This document shows positions 23,260 to 31,829 of a DNA stretch of 64,000 nucleotides, one piece after another. Where the stretch lies: assembly GCA_900540955.1 (NCBI GenBank), contig UQIF01000003.1, positions 1 through 64,000 on the forward strand, in the 5' to 3' direction. Position 1 is the stretch's first letter. Each line of letters begins with the position of its first letter. Source of the stretch: an uncultured Olsenella sp. (GTDB lineage: Bacteria > Actinomycetota > Coriobacteriia > Coriobacteriales > Atopobiaceae). The notes beneath the pieces were generated by a model. The model saw only the letters and a program-made list of their open reading frames with translations. It did no database searches and was not told the DNA's origin. The translations under genes were made by a program, and so were the position numbers.

Positions 23260-25985
23260 TCATCGCCTCCCTTCTGGTTGGGGGCGGGCATGGCGGCGGT
23301 CTTCTGGGCGTTGGCCGTGTTGGCGTCGGCCTTGGCGGTCGCGTCGGCGCCGCCCTGCGCGCCGGCCGCCCCGGCGAGGCGGGCGCTTTTCTCCAGGCGC
23401 ATCTTCTCGATGGGCGCGAAGGCGAGCAGCTCGGCCTTGAGCTCGTCGTCGAGCATCTCGTAGAGCTCCTCTTTGCTCATGTTCGAGAGGTTCGTCTTGT
23501 CGATCACGCGCTCGTGCAGGTACTCGCACACGATCAGGAACGTACAGATGATCACGAGCGAGAGGATCCACAGCACGAGCATGGCGAACTTCGCCTCGGT
23601 GGCGAACATGAGGGCAAGAAGAACGAGCGGCACCGCGATGAGAGCGGCGAATCCGCGGCGCACGAGCACCGGGTAGCGCAGCTCGAAGCTGGCGGCGCTG
23701 GCCAGGAAGGTCTCGCGGTAGTTGTCGGAGTCCATGATGGCCTTGACGATGGTGGCCAGGCGGAACTGGGTCTTCATGCCGGTGCGCTCGGTGATCATCA
23801 TGTCGGTCTCGCCGAGCTTGCGGTCAAAGAGGTTGTTGATGTTCAAAAGGTGCCTGCGGGCCGCCACGCCGATGAGCAGCGCGGGGATGAGGTAGACAAG
23901 AAGCACGAGCAGGTTCCACACGTAGTAGTTGCCGTAGAAGCCCGCGATTGCCTCGCGCATGGCGTTGATGCCGTAGGTGAAGGGCAGCCAGGGGTTGAGC
24001 GCCTGGAAGAAGCCCGGCTGCATCTGGATCGGATAGAGGCCCGAGGCGCCGGGGATCTGCAGCACGACGATGAGGACGCCGAGCGCCTTGCCGATGTGCT
24101 TGAAGGCGACCGAGAGCGCGTAGATGAAGAAGACGTACACGAAGCTCTCGACCATGCCGGCAAAGACGAACGCAGCCGGCGAGACGCACTGGATGCCGAG
24201 CGCGATGTCGCCCACGCAGCAGATGACGGCCTGGACCTGGCCGATGAGGTTGAGCAGCAGCCAACGGCCAAAGAAGCCCTGCCAGGGCTTGAAGTCGCCG
24301 ATGCCCTCGCGGTCGACCTCGAGCTTGTAGATGGCCACGAGGACGAAGCCGCCGACCCACAGGGCGAGGTTCGTGTAGAAGGGCGTCACGCCGCTGCCGT
24401 AGTTCTCCACGGGGTAGATGGGCATGTTGACGAGCTCGGCGGGGGAGCCGAGGAAGTCGCCGACGTCCTCGGCGTCGAGGTTGAGGATGTCCTTGATGCC
24501 GTCGAAGTTCTCGGCGGACTCGACGGCCGCGACGTCGGCCGAGATGGACGAGATCTTATTGGAGGCGCCGCGCACGGAATCGGCGGTCGTCGACAGCGCG
24601 GTCGCGCTCTGGCCGAGGATACCGTCGAGCTCGGACAGGGCGCTGTCGGCCTGCGCGAGCATGGCGGGCAGCGACGAGGCGGTGCCCACGAGCTTGCCGC
24701 CGGTGTTCGAGAAGCCGTCGAGCGCTTCGTTGAGCTGCGGCATCGTCGTTGTTGCGAGGTCCTTCTGCAGGTCGGTGAGGGCGCCGGTGGTCTCGCTGAT
24801 GGCGTTGCTCACGGAGTTGGAGAGCCCGGTGACGGTGCCCGTCGCCGACTTCAAGCCGTCGGAGATCTGCTGGAGCTTGTCGAGCGCCTGCTTCTGCGAG
24901 TCGGAGAGCTCGGCGGTTACCGCGAGGCTCGCGTCGATCTTGGTCGTGAGCTGCGTGGCGATCTCGTTGCCCGCAGCCGACACGGTGATGGTGCGGACGC
25001 GCTCGAGGCCGGTCTGGACGTTTGCGGTGGCGCCGTCGAGGGCGCGGATCTGGGCGATGGCGGCGTCGATGCGGCCCTGGGCCCAGCCCACGTCGCCGGC
25101 GATGAGGCCGATGTTGTAATTGGCGGTGGAGCTCACGGAGTTGATGGTGGAGGCGCCGGTCGACAGGGCGGCTCCGAGCTGCGCGGCCAGGGTGGTCGCC
25201 TTGGTGCGCGTGTCCGCGAGGGTGTCGAGGCTGGCGGAGAGGCCGTTGCCGAGGTTGGTGCTCTTCTCGCTGACCAGCGAGAGCGTGTCGCGCGCGGTGG
25301 CGACGGTGCCGCGGGCGCTCGCGATGGAGGCCTGCGCCCCGTCGATGCCCTCCGCGAGGTCGCCGAGCTTGGCGGAGGCGTCGGAGAGGTCGCCCGCGGC
25401 GGTGTCACGGGCCCCGTCGAGCCCTTCGGCTGCGGCGCCGACGAAGCCGCCGAGCTTCTCGGTCACGGTCTTGCCCACGACGTTGACGAACTCGTTGGAG
25501 ATCTGGTCCTCAAGGGTGGACGAGCCGGTGTCGGTGACCTTGGGCGCGATGGCGTTGGCCTTCTCGTTCACGTAATAGGCGATGTGGGCCTTCTCGACGT
25601 CGCCGTCGAGCACGTCGGCGAGGCTTTCGGTGAAGTCCTCGGGGATGACGAAGGCGGCGTAGTACTTGCCGGACTCGACGCCCTGCCTGGCCTCGTCCTC
25701 GTCGTCGACGAAGGTCCAGCCGAGCTGGTCGTTTTCCTCGAGGCGCTCGCGGATCATGTCGCCGGCGTTGGTGTAGCCGAGGTCCTTGATGTCCGCGCCC
25801 TTATCCTCGATGGTCACGGCGATGGGCACCGTGGAGGTGTTCTCGTAGGGGTCCCAGTTCGCCAGGATGTTGAACCACGCGTAGAGCGAGGGGATGATGG
25901 CCACGCCGATCGTGACCACGATGGCTACCGGGTTTTTGAGCAACCGCTTGAGGTCGCGGACAAAAATCTGCCATACCTTGCGCAC
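23256..25985 (-). CDS. YhgE/Pip-type membrane protein (first gene of pair)
   Basis: 909 aa from the GTG at 25985, picked because AAAGAGG precedes it and the protein then starts RKVWQIFVRDLKRLLKN as the family does. An open frame to 26144 would add 53 unlikely residues. Seen: membrane segment near residues 17-38, the core NILANWDPYENTSTVPIAV, helical middle part with many Ala, Ser and Asp, and a C-terminal membrane block of about six segments (about 560-840). It forms an ATGA-coupled pair with the next gene and is divergent from a TetR gene, its likely regulator. Confidence 0.88.
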   Translation of the reverse strand: MRKVWQIFVRDLKRLLKNPVAIVVTIGVAIIPSLYAWFNILANWDPYENTSTVPIAVTIEDKGADIKDLGYTNAGDMIRERLEENDQLGWTFVDDEDEARQGVESGKYYAAFVIPEDFTESLADVLDGDVEKAHIAYYVNEKANAIAPKVTDTGSSTLEDQISNEFVNVVGKTVTEKLGGFVGAAAEGLDGARDTAAGDLSDASAKLGDLAEGIDGAQASIASARGTVATARDTLSLVSEKSTNLGNGLSASLDTLADTRTKATTLAAQLGAALSTGASTINSVSSTANYNIGLIAGDVGWAQGRIDAAIAQIRALDGATANVQTGLERVRTITVSAAGNEIATQLTTKIDASLAVTAELSDSQKQALDKLQQISDGLKSATGTVTGLSNSVSNAISETTGALTDLQKDLATTTMPQLNEALDGFSNTGGKLVGTASSLPAMLAQADSALSELDGILGQSATALSTTADSVRGASNKISSISADVAAVESAENFDGIKDILNLDAEDVGDFLGSPAELVNMPIYPVENYGSGVTPFYTNLALWVGGFVLVAIYKLEVDREGIGDFKPWQGFFGRWLLLNLIGQVQAVICCVGDIALGIQCVSPAAFVFAGMVESFVYVFFIYALSVAFKHIGKALGVLIVVLQIPGASGLYPIQMQPGFFQALNPWLPFTYGINAMREAIAGFYGNYYVWNLLVLLVYLIPALLIGVAARRHLLNINNLFDRKLGETDMMITERTGMKTQFRLATIVKAIMDSDNYRETFLASAASFELRYPVLVRRGFAALIAVPLVLLALMFATEAKFAMLVLWILSLVIICTFLIVCEYLHERVIDKTNLSNMSKEELYEMLDDELKAELLAFAPIEKMRLEKSARLAGAAGAQGGADATAKADANTANAQKTAAMPAPNQKGGDE

Positions 25986-26097
25986 AAGTGCCTCTTTCCG
26001 CTTTTTTGAACCACGTTCCCGCACGTGGCGGCACGGGATGCCTATTCGACCAAGATTTGAATGTAGCCATTCTGAACGTGATTTAAAACAGTCTGTG

Positions 26098-26112
26098 TTC
26101 AACTTTTTTGAA
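26098..26112. promoter_or_regulatory. Possible operator between YhgE pair and TetR gene
   Basis: TTCAA-CTTTT-TTGAA is a small dyad in the middle of the 195-bp AT-rich divergent gap (25986-26180). The gap is the natural place for TetR binding and both promoters. The arms are short and T-rich, so the call is weak. Confidence 0.25.
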
Positions 26113-26180
26113 ATTCGCTCAAAAATCTTAGATTCACAAGTCACCAGATGTTAGAATCGCGCGCAGAAGGAGTGATTGTT

Positions 26181-26945
26181 ATGGGTATTCTCAACGACCG
26201 CAACGTCGCGGCCGATATAGAGAAGGGCGTTCGCCGGGTGCGCGCGGCCCGCGAGGGAGTGGCGCATGCCGCCCAGGACCGCCTGCGTGCCGAGACCAAG
26301 ACGCGCAAGTCTGCGGCCACTCGCGAGAAGATCATGGCCGCCGCGACCGAGCTTATGGCCGAGCACAACGGCACCGACTTCCAGATGAGCGAGGTCAGCG
26401 CGCGTTGCCATATGTCCAAGGGCTCTCTTTACTACTACTTCGCCGATAAGGACGCGCTCGTCGAGGCCATTTTCGACCGCGAGGTCGACGAGCTCGTGAG
26501 CAACATCGAGTCGGTGGTCGCCAACGCGCCCTCGTCGCTGGCGTCCATCAGGGGCCTGGCGGACGTGCTCGCGTCGAGCATGCTGCCCCAAAGCCCGCTG
26601 GCGCTCGCCGTCACGCGCGAGCTTCTGGGGTCAAAGAAGGCCGTGCTGCCCTCCGTCGAGTCGCGGCTCGCCCGGATCGTCGGCATCTTCGAGGCGCAGA
26701 TCGACCGGGCCAAGGTTGAGGGCCTCGCGCGTCCCGACATCGACTCACGCCTGTGCGCCGTCTCCATCGCCGGCGCCTTCACCTTTGGGATCTTCGAGGG
26801 CCCGATCAACAGGGACGCCGACGAGTCCGCGCACTTCTCGGACCAGTTGGTCGACCTTTTGATCTGCGGCATGGGCACGCAACAGGCGATCGATAACTTC
26901 AAGGCTGGGAAGGCCGAGCGCACCTTTGCGGGGGCCGCGGAATAG
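26181..26945 (+). CDS. TetR-family transcription regulator
   Basis: 254 aa from the ATG at 26181 (AAGGAG about 9 bp upstream). Seen: an extra N-terminal basic segment of about 45 residues, then the TetR HTH (ATREKIMAAATELMAEHNGT, MSEVSARCHMSKGSLYYYFADK) and a ligand domain. The closing GSLYYYFADKDALVE is a textbook TetR signature. It is transcribed away from the YhgE/Pip pair and probably controls it. The effector is unknown. Confidence 0.92.
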   Translation: MGILNDRNVAADIEKGVRRVRAAREGVAHAAQDRLRAETKTRKSAATREKIMAAATELMAEHNGTDFQMSEVSARCHMSKGSLYYYFADKDALVEAIFDREVDELVSNIESVVANAPSSLASIRGLADVLASSMLPQSPLALAVTRELLGSKKAVLPSVESRLARIVGIFEAQIDRAKVEGLARPDIDSRLCAVSIAGAFTFGIFEGPINRDADESAHFSDQLVDLLICGMGTQQAIDNFKAGKAERTFAGAAE

Positions 26946-27039
26946 CCTACGTCCTTCTTGGGTATTTGTTGCGTTTAGCTGCCGGGTGCCTGACCTGCCC
27001 GGCTAAGATAAGTGACTGCTGAAGAAAGGAAGCGCACGC

Positions 27040-28302
27040 ATGTCACAGAAGAACTACTACTTTACCTCCGAGAGCGTTACCGAAGGGCACCCCGACAAGA
27101 TCTGCGATCAGGTGAGCGATGCCATTCTGGACGCTATTCTGGCCAAGGAGGCTGAGCTCGAGGCCGACGGCTACGTCGCGCCCGACGGCGTCCCCGCCAA
27201 GCTCGAGAACGTCCGCTGCGCCTGCGAGACTTTTGTGACCACCGGCACCGTCGTCGTCGCCGGCGAGGTCCGCACCGAGGCCTACGTCGACGTCCAGAAG
27301 ATCGTCCGAGACACCATCCGCCGCATCGGCTACGACCGCGCGAAGTACGGCTTCGACTGCGAGACCTGCGGCGTCCTGAACATCATCCACGAGCAGAGCG
27401 CCGACATCGCCGCCGGCGTCGACGAGTCCTTCGATACCCAGGCCGGCCGCACGACCGACCCCATCGACGCGGTGGGCGCCGGCGACCAGGGCATGATGTT
27501 CGGCTATGCCTGCGACGAGACCCCGGTCCTCATGCCCATGCCGCACTACCTCGCGAGCCGCATGGCCGAGCGCCTGGCTGCGGTGCGCCGCGACGGCACC
27601 GTGGACTACCTGCGCCCCGACGGAAAGACCCAGGTCACCGTTCGCTACGAGGACGACAAGCCCGTCGAGGTCACGGCCGTCGTCGTCTCGACTCAGCACT
27701 CCGACGCCATCACCAACATGGACGTGATCAAGGCAGACATGGTCGACCACGTGATCGCGCCCGTGCTCGACGCCGCCGACATCAAGTGGGCCAACGCCGA
27801 CATCTACGTCAACCCGACCGGCCGCTTCGTCGTCGGCGGCCCCATGGGCGACACTGGCCTCACCGGTCGCAAGATCATCGTCGACACCTACGGCGGCATG
27901 GGCCGCCACGGCGGCGGCGCCTTCTCGGGCAAGGACTGCACCAAGGTCGACCGCTCTGCAGCCTACGCCGCGCGCTGGGTCGCCAAGAACGTCGTCGCCG
28001 CCGGGCTCGCGCACAAGTGCGAGATCGAGCTCGCCTACGCGATCGGCGTCTCGCACCCGCTGTCCATCATGGTCGACACCTTCGGCACCGGTGAGGTGGA
28101 CGACCGCGTGATCGAGGCCGCCGTCGAGCGCGTGTTCGACCTGCGTCCGGGCGCCATCATCCGCGACCTCGACCTGCGCCGTCCGATCTTCGAGAAGACG
28201 GCCGCCTACGGCCACTTCGGCCGCGAGCTGCCCGAGTTCACCTGGGAGCGCCGCGACCGCGTCGACGAGCTCCGCGCCGCCGTCGCCGACCTCACGAAGT
28301 AA
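27040..28302 (+). CDS. metK: S-adenosylmethionine synthetase
   Basis: 420 aa, slightly longer than many. It makes SAM from methionine and ATP in the cytoplasm. Seen: TSESVTEGHPDKICDQ, VGAGDQGMMFGYACDET, GPMGDTGLTGRKIIVDTYGG, and the P-loop-like GGGAFSGKDCTKVDRSAAY. AAAGGAAG precedes the ATG. The 94-bp upstream gap shows no SAM riboswitch; a small GCCGGG/CCCGGC stem (26981-27003) is the only structure seen. Confidence 0.96.
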   Translation: MSQKNYYFTSESVTEGHPDKICDQVSDAILDAILAKEAELEADGYVAPDGVPAKLENVRCACETFVTTGTVVVAGEVRTEAYVDVQKIVRDTIRRIGYDRAKYGFDCETCGVLNIIHEQSADIAAGVDESFDTQAGRTTDPIDAVGAGDQGMMFGYACDETPVLMPMPHYLASRMAERLAAVRRDGTVDYLRPDGKTQVTVRYEDDKPVEVTAVVVSTQHSDAITNMDVIKADMVDHVIAPVLDAADIKWANADIYVNPTGRFVVGGPMGDTGLTGRKIIVDTYGGMGRHGGGAFSGKDCTKVDRSAAYAARWVAKNVVAAGLAHKCEIELAYAIGVSHPLSIMVDTFGTGEVDDRVIEAAVERVFDLRPGAIIRDLDLRRPIFEKTAAYGHFGRELPEFTWERRDRVDELRAAVADLTK

Positions 28303-28313
28303 ACCTGCCTGTC

Positions 28314-28336
28314 GGGCCTGCCATGCCGGCAGGCCC
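28314..28336 (+). terminator. Hairpin between metK and the phosphatase gene
   Basis: GGGCCTGCC (28314-28322), loop of 5, GGCAGGCCC (28328-28336), followed by TTCCATTT. A 9-bp perfect stem with a weak T-run, so partial termination after metK is likely. Confidence 0.6.
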
Positions 28337-28367
28337 TTCCATTTCCTCCCGAAAGGACCCTCACCTC

Positions 28368-28958
28368 TTGAAGCGCCTTTATCTCCTGCGCCATGGCCAG
28401 ACCGAGTACAACGTAAAGAAGCTCGTCCAGGGCCGATGCAACTCTCCGTTGACGGAGCTCGGCTTGGAGCAGGCGCACATGGCGGGGGCGCGGCTTCGCG
28501 AGCACGGCGTCGCGCCGGACGCGATCGTGTCGTCGCCTTTGGGCCGCGCGATGCAGACGGCCGAGGTCGTGGCCTGCGAGCTCGGCTTCGCTGGGGAGGT
28601 GCGCCCCGAGCCTGGCATCATCGAGCGCGCGTACGGCAGCTTCGAGGAGGGGCCGCAGGGCGCGGTGCCCAGCGACGTGTGGGACCCGGGTGAGGCGCTC
28701 GTTGCCTTCGGCGGGGAGGGGAACGCCGAGCTGGCCGCTCGCATGGTCGCGGCGCTGGCGAGTGACGTGTCGGAGCCCGGTGTGGAAACCTTGCTCGCCG
28801 TCTCGCACGGAAGCGCCTCGCTTCAGTTCATCCGCGCGACCCTGCCGGAGGGCGCCGATCGCCCGCGGAAGCTCCCCAACTGCGCGGTCATGGTCTTCGA
28901 TTTCGATGAGGCGACGCGCCGTTTCGAGTTCCGCGGCCTCCACGACCCCGCCGAATAA
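28368..28958 (+). CDS. Histidine-phosphatase (phosphoglycerate-mutase-like) protein
   Basis: 196 aa from the TTG at 28368, with GAAAGGA 10 bp upstream; this start gives KRLYLLRHGQTEYN at the very N-terminus as in the family. Seen: the catalytic RHG motif, SPLGRAMQTAEVVA, the proton-donor region IIERAYGSFEEG, and the second histidine in AVSHGSASLQF. Such proteins dephosphorylate small molecules (sugar phosphates, cobalamin precursors); the substrate is not clear. It follows metK after a hairpin. Confidence 0.88.
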   Translation: MKRLYLLRHGQTEYNVKKLVQGRCNSPLTELGLEQAHMAGARLREHGVAPDAIVSSPLGRAMQTAEVVACELGFAGEVRPEPGIIERAYGSFEEGPQGAVPSDVWDPGEALVAFGGEGNAELAARMVAALASDVSEPGVETLLAVSHGSASLQFIRATLPEGADRPRKLPNCAVMVFDFDEATRRFEFRGLHDPAE

Positions 28959-29122
28959 CGCGAAGTGAGCAAAAGTCGGTGTCTGGTCGTTTTGCAGGCA
29001 CAAGGTTAACGTTTCCCACTCGCGCTTTGCGCGGTTTTCGCGCTCGTCGCGCGGCGGCAACCTAGGCGACGCGCGCCCGGCGTATGGTATGGGGTCGACG
29101 CGTTCCCCACAGAGAGATTCCC

Positions 29123-29890
29123 ATGCCTGACGCACGCACCCTGCTCATCCTTTGCCCGCTCGTCTTCATCGGCAGCTTCGTCGACGCCATCGGCGGCGGG
29201 GGAGGGCTCGTCACCTTACCCGCCTACCTTTTTGTGGGCCTTCCCGCCCACCTCGCCATCGGCACGAACAAGATGTCCTCGATGGTGGGCACGAGCTTCT
29301 CGACCCTGCGCTACATCCGCAGCGGCTTCGTCGACTGGAAGCTCGCGGCCCCCTGCGTCGCGTGCGCCCTCGGGATGTCGTTTGTCGGCGCGCGCCTCTC
29401 GATGGCGCTGCCCGAGGAGGTGTTCCGCTGGGTGCTCATCTGCGCGCTCCCCGCGGTCGCCTTCGTCTCGCTGCGAAAGAAATCCCTGCGCCAGGAGTCC
29501 GAGCCGATGCCGCGCCGCTGCCGAGCCGCCATCATGTGCGCGGTCGCCCTCGCGTGCGGACTGTACGACGGGTTCTACGGCCCGGGCACGGGAACGTTTT
29601 TGATCCTCGGTTACTCGACGATTGCCAAGCTCGGCGTGCGCGACTGCGCGGGGCAGACCAAGTGCGCGAACCTCGCGAGCAACATCGCGGGCTTCGTGTC
29701 GTTCGTGCTTTCGGGCCAGACCTGGCTTCTGCTCGGCGCCATCGCGTCGGTGTTCTCGATCGCCGGCCACTACATCGGCGCCGGCATGGTCGTGCGCGAC
29801 GGCTCGCGCGTCGTGCGCCCCATCATCATCTGCGTGCTCGCGATCCTCTTTGCAAAGACGCTCGGCGAGGCGTTCGGCCTCGTCGCGTAG
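29123..29890 (+). CDS. TauE/SafE (TSUP) family membrane permease
   Basis: 255 aa from the ATG at 29123 (AGAGAG upstream). Seven to eight hydrophobic segments. Seen: the family N-terminal signature FIGSFVDAIGGGGGLVTLP, GTNKMSSMVGTS, and in the second half YDGFYGPGTGTFLIL with GQTKCANLASNIAGF. Members export sulfite, sulfoacetate or other organic anions; the substrate here is open. A 27-bp gap separates it from repeat array C2. Confidence 0.9.
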   Translation: MPDARTLLILCPLVFIGSFVDAIGGGGGLVTLPAYLFVGLPAHLAIGTNKMSSMVGTSFSTLRYIRSGFVDWKLAAPCVACALGMSFVGARLSMALPEEVFRWVLICALPAVAFVSLRKKSLRQESEPMPRRCRAAIMCAVALACGLYDGFYGPGTGTFLILGYSTIAKLGVRDCAGQTKCANLASNIAGFVSFVLSGQTWLLLGAIASVFSIAGHYIGAGMVVRDGSRVVRPIIICVLAILFAKTLGEAFGLVA

Positions 29891-29916
29891 CCGCGTTTTT
29901 GCGGTGTCGGTGCGCT

Positions 29917-30105
29917 GCTAAGAAGACCTGACGTCTGGGCGTTGGGACGACCTTCTCGCTAAGAAAACGCGACGTCTGGGCGCGCCAATACCCAGACGTC
30001 GCTCGTTCTTAGCGTTAGGAGCCGCTTGGGCCCTTTGACGAACCTAGACGTCTGCATTTCTTAGAAAGAAGGGCCCCAGCCGCCCAGACGTCGGCGTTTT
30101 TTAAC
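29917..30105. repeat. Repeat array C2 (family C, 2 forward + 3 inverted units)
   Basis: Forward units start at 29917 and 29958 (41 bp). Inverted units end at 30013, 30065 and 30105. The inner pair spans 29958-30013, again 56 bp. The array begins 27 bp after the permease stop and lies upstream of the P3 gene. The remaining gap 30106-30322 holds the shared upstream motif and nothing else recognised. Confidence 0.9.
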
Positions 30106-30269
30106 GCGTCGAGCCACTCGGACCTGCGAGCGGCGTTTTCAGTCCGTGAGCGGCGTTCGCTTATGGGTCTCTCGTGTAGGAGGGTATGTTCCCGCAAGCT
30201 TCCGGTTTTTCATGCGCCTCGGCTGACCTCGAATCCGCCCCGACCTCGGTAGCCTTCCGTCAGCGTCCC

Positions 30270-30291
30270 GCAAGCATCCCGGCAGCATTCC
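30270..30291 (+). promoter_or_regulatory. Upstream motif shared by the three nuclease-like genes (P3 copy)
   Basis: On the minus strand this reads GGAATGCTGCCGG then GATGCTTGC. The first 13 bases equal the P1 copy, and the orientation relative to the gene is the same. It ends 31 bp before the P3 start. No ribosome site is clear between it and the ATG. Confidence 0.5.
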
Positions 30292-30322
30292 CAGACCATG
30301 CGCCGGGTACTATTGCGGCACT

Positions 30323-31447
30323 ATGACTTACGTTATCTCGCATACCACCGCACTTGAGGCCATGAGGCTTGCCGACGCCCCGCGGCTGCTCGCGGCCGCC
30401 GAGCCGATGTACATCCCGGACGCTAAGGCGCCGACCAAGTCCGAGGCCGATCGTTGGCTCGGGTCTCGCTCCATCGGCCGCTTGCTTTCCCGGCCGGTCC
30501 ACCTCCTGGTCGCCGACCGCGGCGGCAGCAGGGACAACGAGACGTTTCGCTCCCATGTCCTTTGCGGCGACCTTCCCGCCGGCTCGTTTTTGCGGGTGGG
30601 CGTGGACCTCGCCGTTCCGTGCCCCGAGCTCCTCGTCCTTCAGATGGCGAGGCTCGCGACGCCGCTCGAGCTCGTGCTCCTGATCGAGGAGCTCTGCGGG
30701 ACCTACGCCGTGCAGCCCGCCGATCCGTCGGGAATGCTGCAGCGTAAGGAGCCGCTCACCTCCAGGGCGCGCATCCTTGAGTTCGTCGACAAGCTCAACC
30801 GCCCGCCCGCGGCGGCGAAGGTCAGGGAGGCCTGCTCGCTCGCGTTCGACGCGTCCGGCTCGCCGATGGAGTCCCGCCTCGCCCTGCGCATCGCGTGGCC
30901 CCGGCGCAAGGGCGGCTACAACGTGCCGATTCTCTCGATGAACGAAGACCTCGAGGTGGCGCGCATCTGGCGCGGCCTCGAGGAGTCGCATGTGCGCAGG
31001 CCCGACATCCTGTTCTCGCTGCCGCACGACGGAGCGCCCGGATACTGCCTCGACTATCACGGTGGGGTCCACGGTCGGGACGGGCGCGCCGAGGCCGATG
31101 CCGTGCGCGCGAACGAGCTGCTCGCGTTCGGGTTGCAGCCGTTCGCGATCTGGCATGCGCAGTACGAGGGCACGGCGTATCTCGATAGGCTCGTCGACGG
31201 CGTCCTGCGCGGAAAGCTCGGGCTGCCGGCGCACCGGGTGACCGCGGCCCGGCGCGCGCTTGAGCTGGCGCGGCGAGAGGCGCTTTTGGCAGAGCTCGAC
31301 GCGATCGACGGGTTGAGCTGGGGTGTCTCGGAGAAGAGGCTCTCTGTGGTGAAGGCGAGGGAGAGCGTCGAGGAGGCGCAGGACCGGCTCGCCATCGATG
31401 AGGCGCGGAGGCGGCGGGCGGCTGGGCGCGGCGGCTTCGCGCGCTAA
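30323..31447 (+). CDS. Nuclease-like protein P3 (DUF559-type domain), associated with family-C repeats
   Basis: 374 aa. Close paralog of P1 along the whole length. Seen: MTYVISHTTALEAMRLA, CPELLVLQMARLATPLELV, LIEELCGTYAVQPAD, then SPMESRLALRI, GGYNVPILSMNEDLEV, RRPDILFSLP, CLDYHGGVHGRDGRAEAD, VRANELLAFGLQPFAIWH and YLDRLVDGVLRGKLG. The C-terminal E, D, D-x-x-G-x-x-H order fits a PD-(D/E)XK nuclease of the DUF559 type. Activity is not shown. The TAA stop is part of the first unit of array C3, and C2 lies upstream. Confidence 0.82.
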   Translation: MTYVISHTTALEAMRLADAPRLLAAAEPMYIPDAKAPTKSEADRWLGSRSIGRLLSRPVHLLVADRGGSRDNETFRSHVLCGDLPAGSFLRVGVDLAVPCPELLVLQMARLATPLELVLLIEELCGTYAVQPADPSGMLQRKEPLTSRARILEFVDKLNRPPAAAKVREACSLAFDASGSPMESRLALRIAWPRRKGGYNVPILSMNEDLEVARIWRGLEESHVRRPDILFSLPHDGAPGYCLDYHGGVHGRDGRAEADAVRANELLAFGLQPFAIWHAQYEGTAYLDRLVDGVLRGKLGLPAHRVTAARRALELARREALLAELDAIDGLSWGVSEKRLSVVKARESVEEAQDRLAIDEARRRRAAGRGGFAR

Positions 31448-31735
31448 GAAAACGCGACGTCTGGGGCTGACGGTGGCTTTCCTGCTAAGAAACTCCGACG
31501 TCTGGGCGCTGGGACGTCCTTCTTGCTAAGAAACGCCGACGTCTGGGCATGACAGTCCCCAGACGTCGGCGTTTTTTAACGGAATGAGTGGTCTTGCCGT
31601 GCCCGAGCGCCTAGACGTCGCCGTTTCTTAGCGCGGCGAGGCGACGAGGTGGCGCCGCGGCCTAGACGTCACCGTTTCTTAGCGCGACGCGGCCGGCGGT
31701 GCCGAGGCGCAGCCCAGACGTCGCGTTAATTTAGC
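31443..31735. repeat. Repeat array C3 (family C, 3 forward + 4 inverted units)
   Basis: Forward units start at 31443, 31484 and 31525 (41-bp steps). Inverted units end at 31580, 31632, 31683 and 31735 (51-52-bp steps). The inner pair spans 31525-31580 (56 bp) and pairs at 21 of 23 positions. The first unit overlaps the P3 stop. The array fills most of the 382-bp gap before priA; the last 90 bp hold only the priA ribosome site. Confidence 0.92.
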
Positions 31736-31829
31736 AAGAAGCCCTCGCGGCAAGAAGCCCGCCCACGCCCTCCGCTAAACTAGGAAGGCTGACCATTCAT
31801 CCGCTCGAACCCAAGGGAGGGGGCTGTCC

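Noticed and set aside
26946..27039. SAM riboswitch before metK
   Set aside because: The gap is only 94 bp with one 6-bp stem and no conserved SAM-aptamer features.
27043..28215. Long minus-strand open frame opposite metK
   Set aside because: Same cause: the third-codon GC of metK keeps the opposite frame open.
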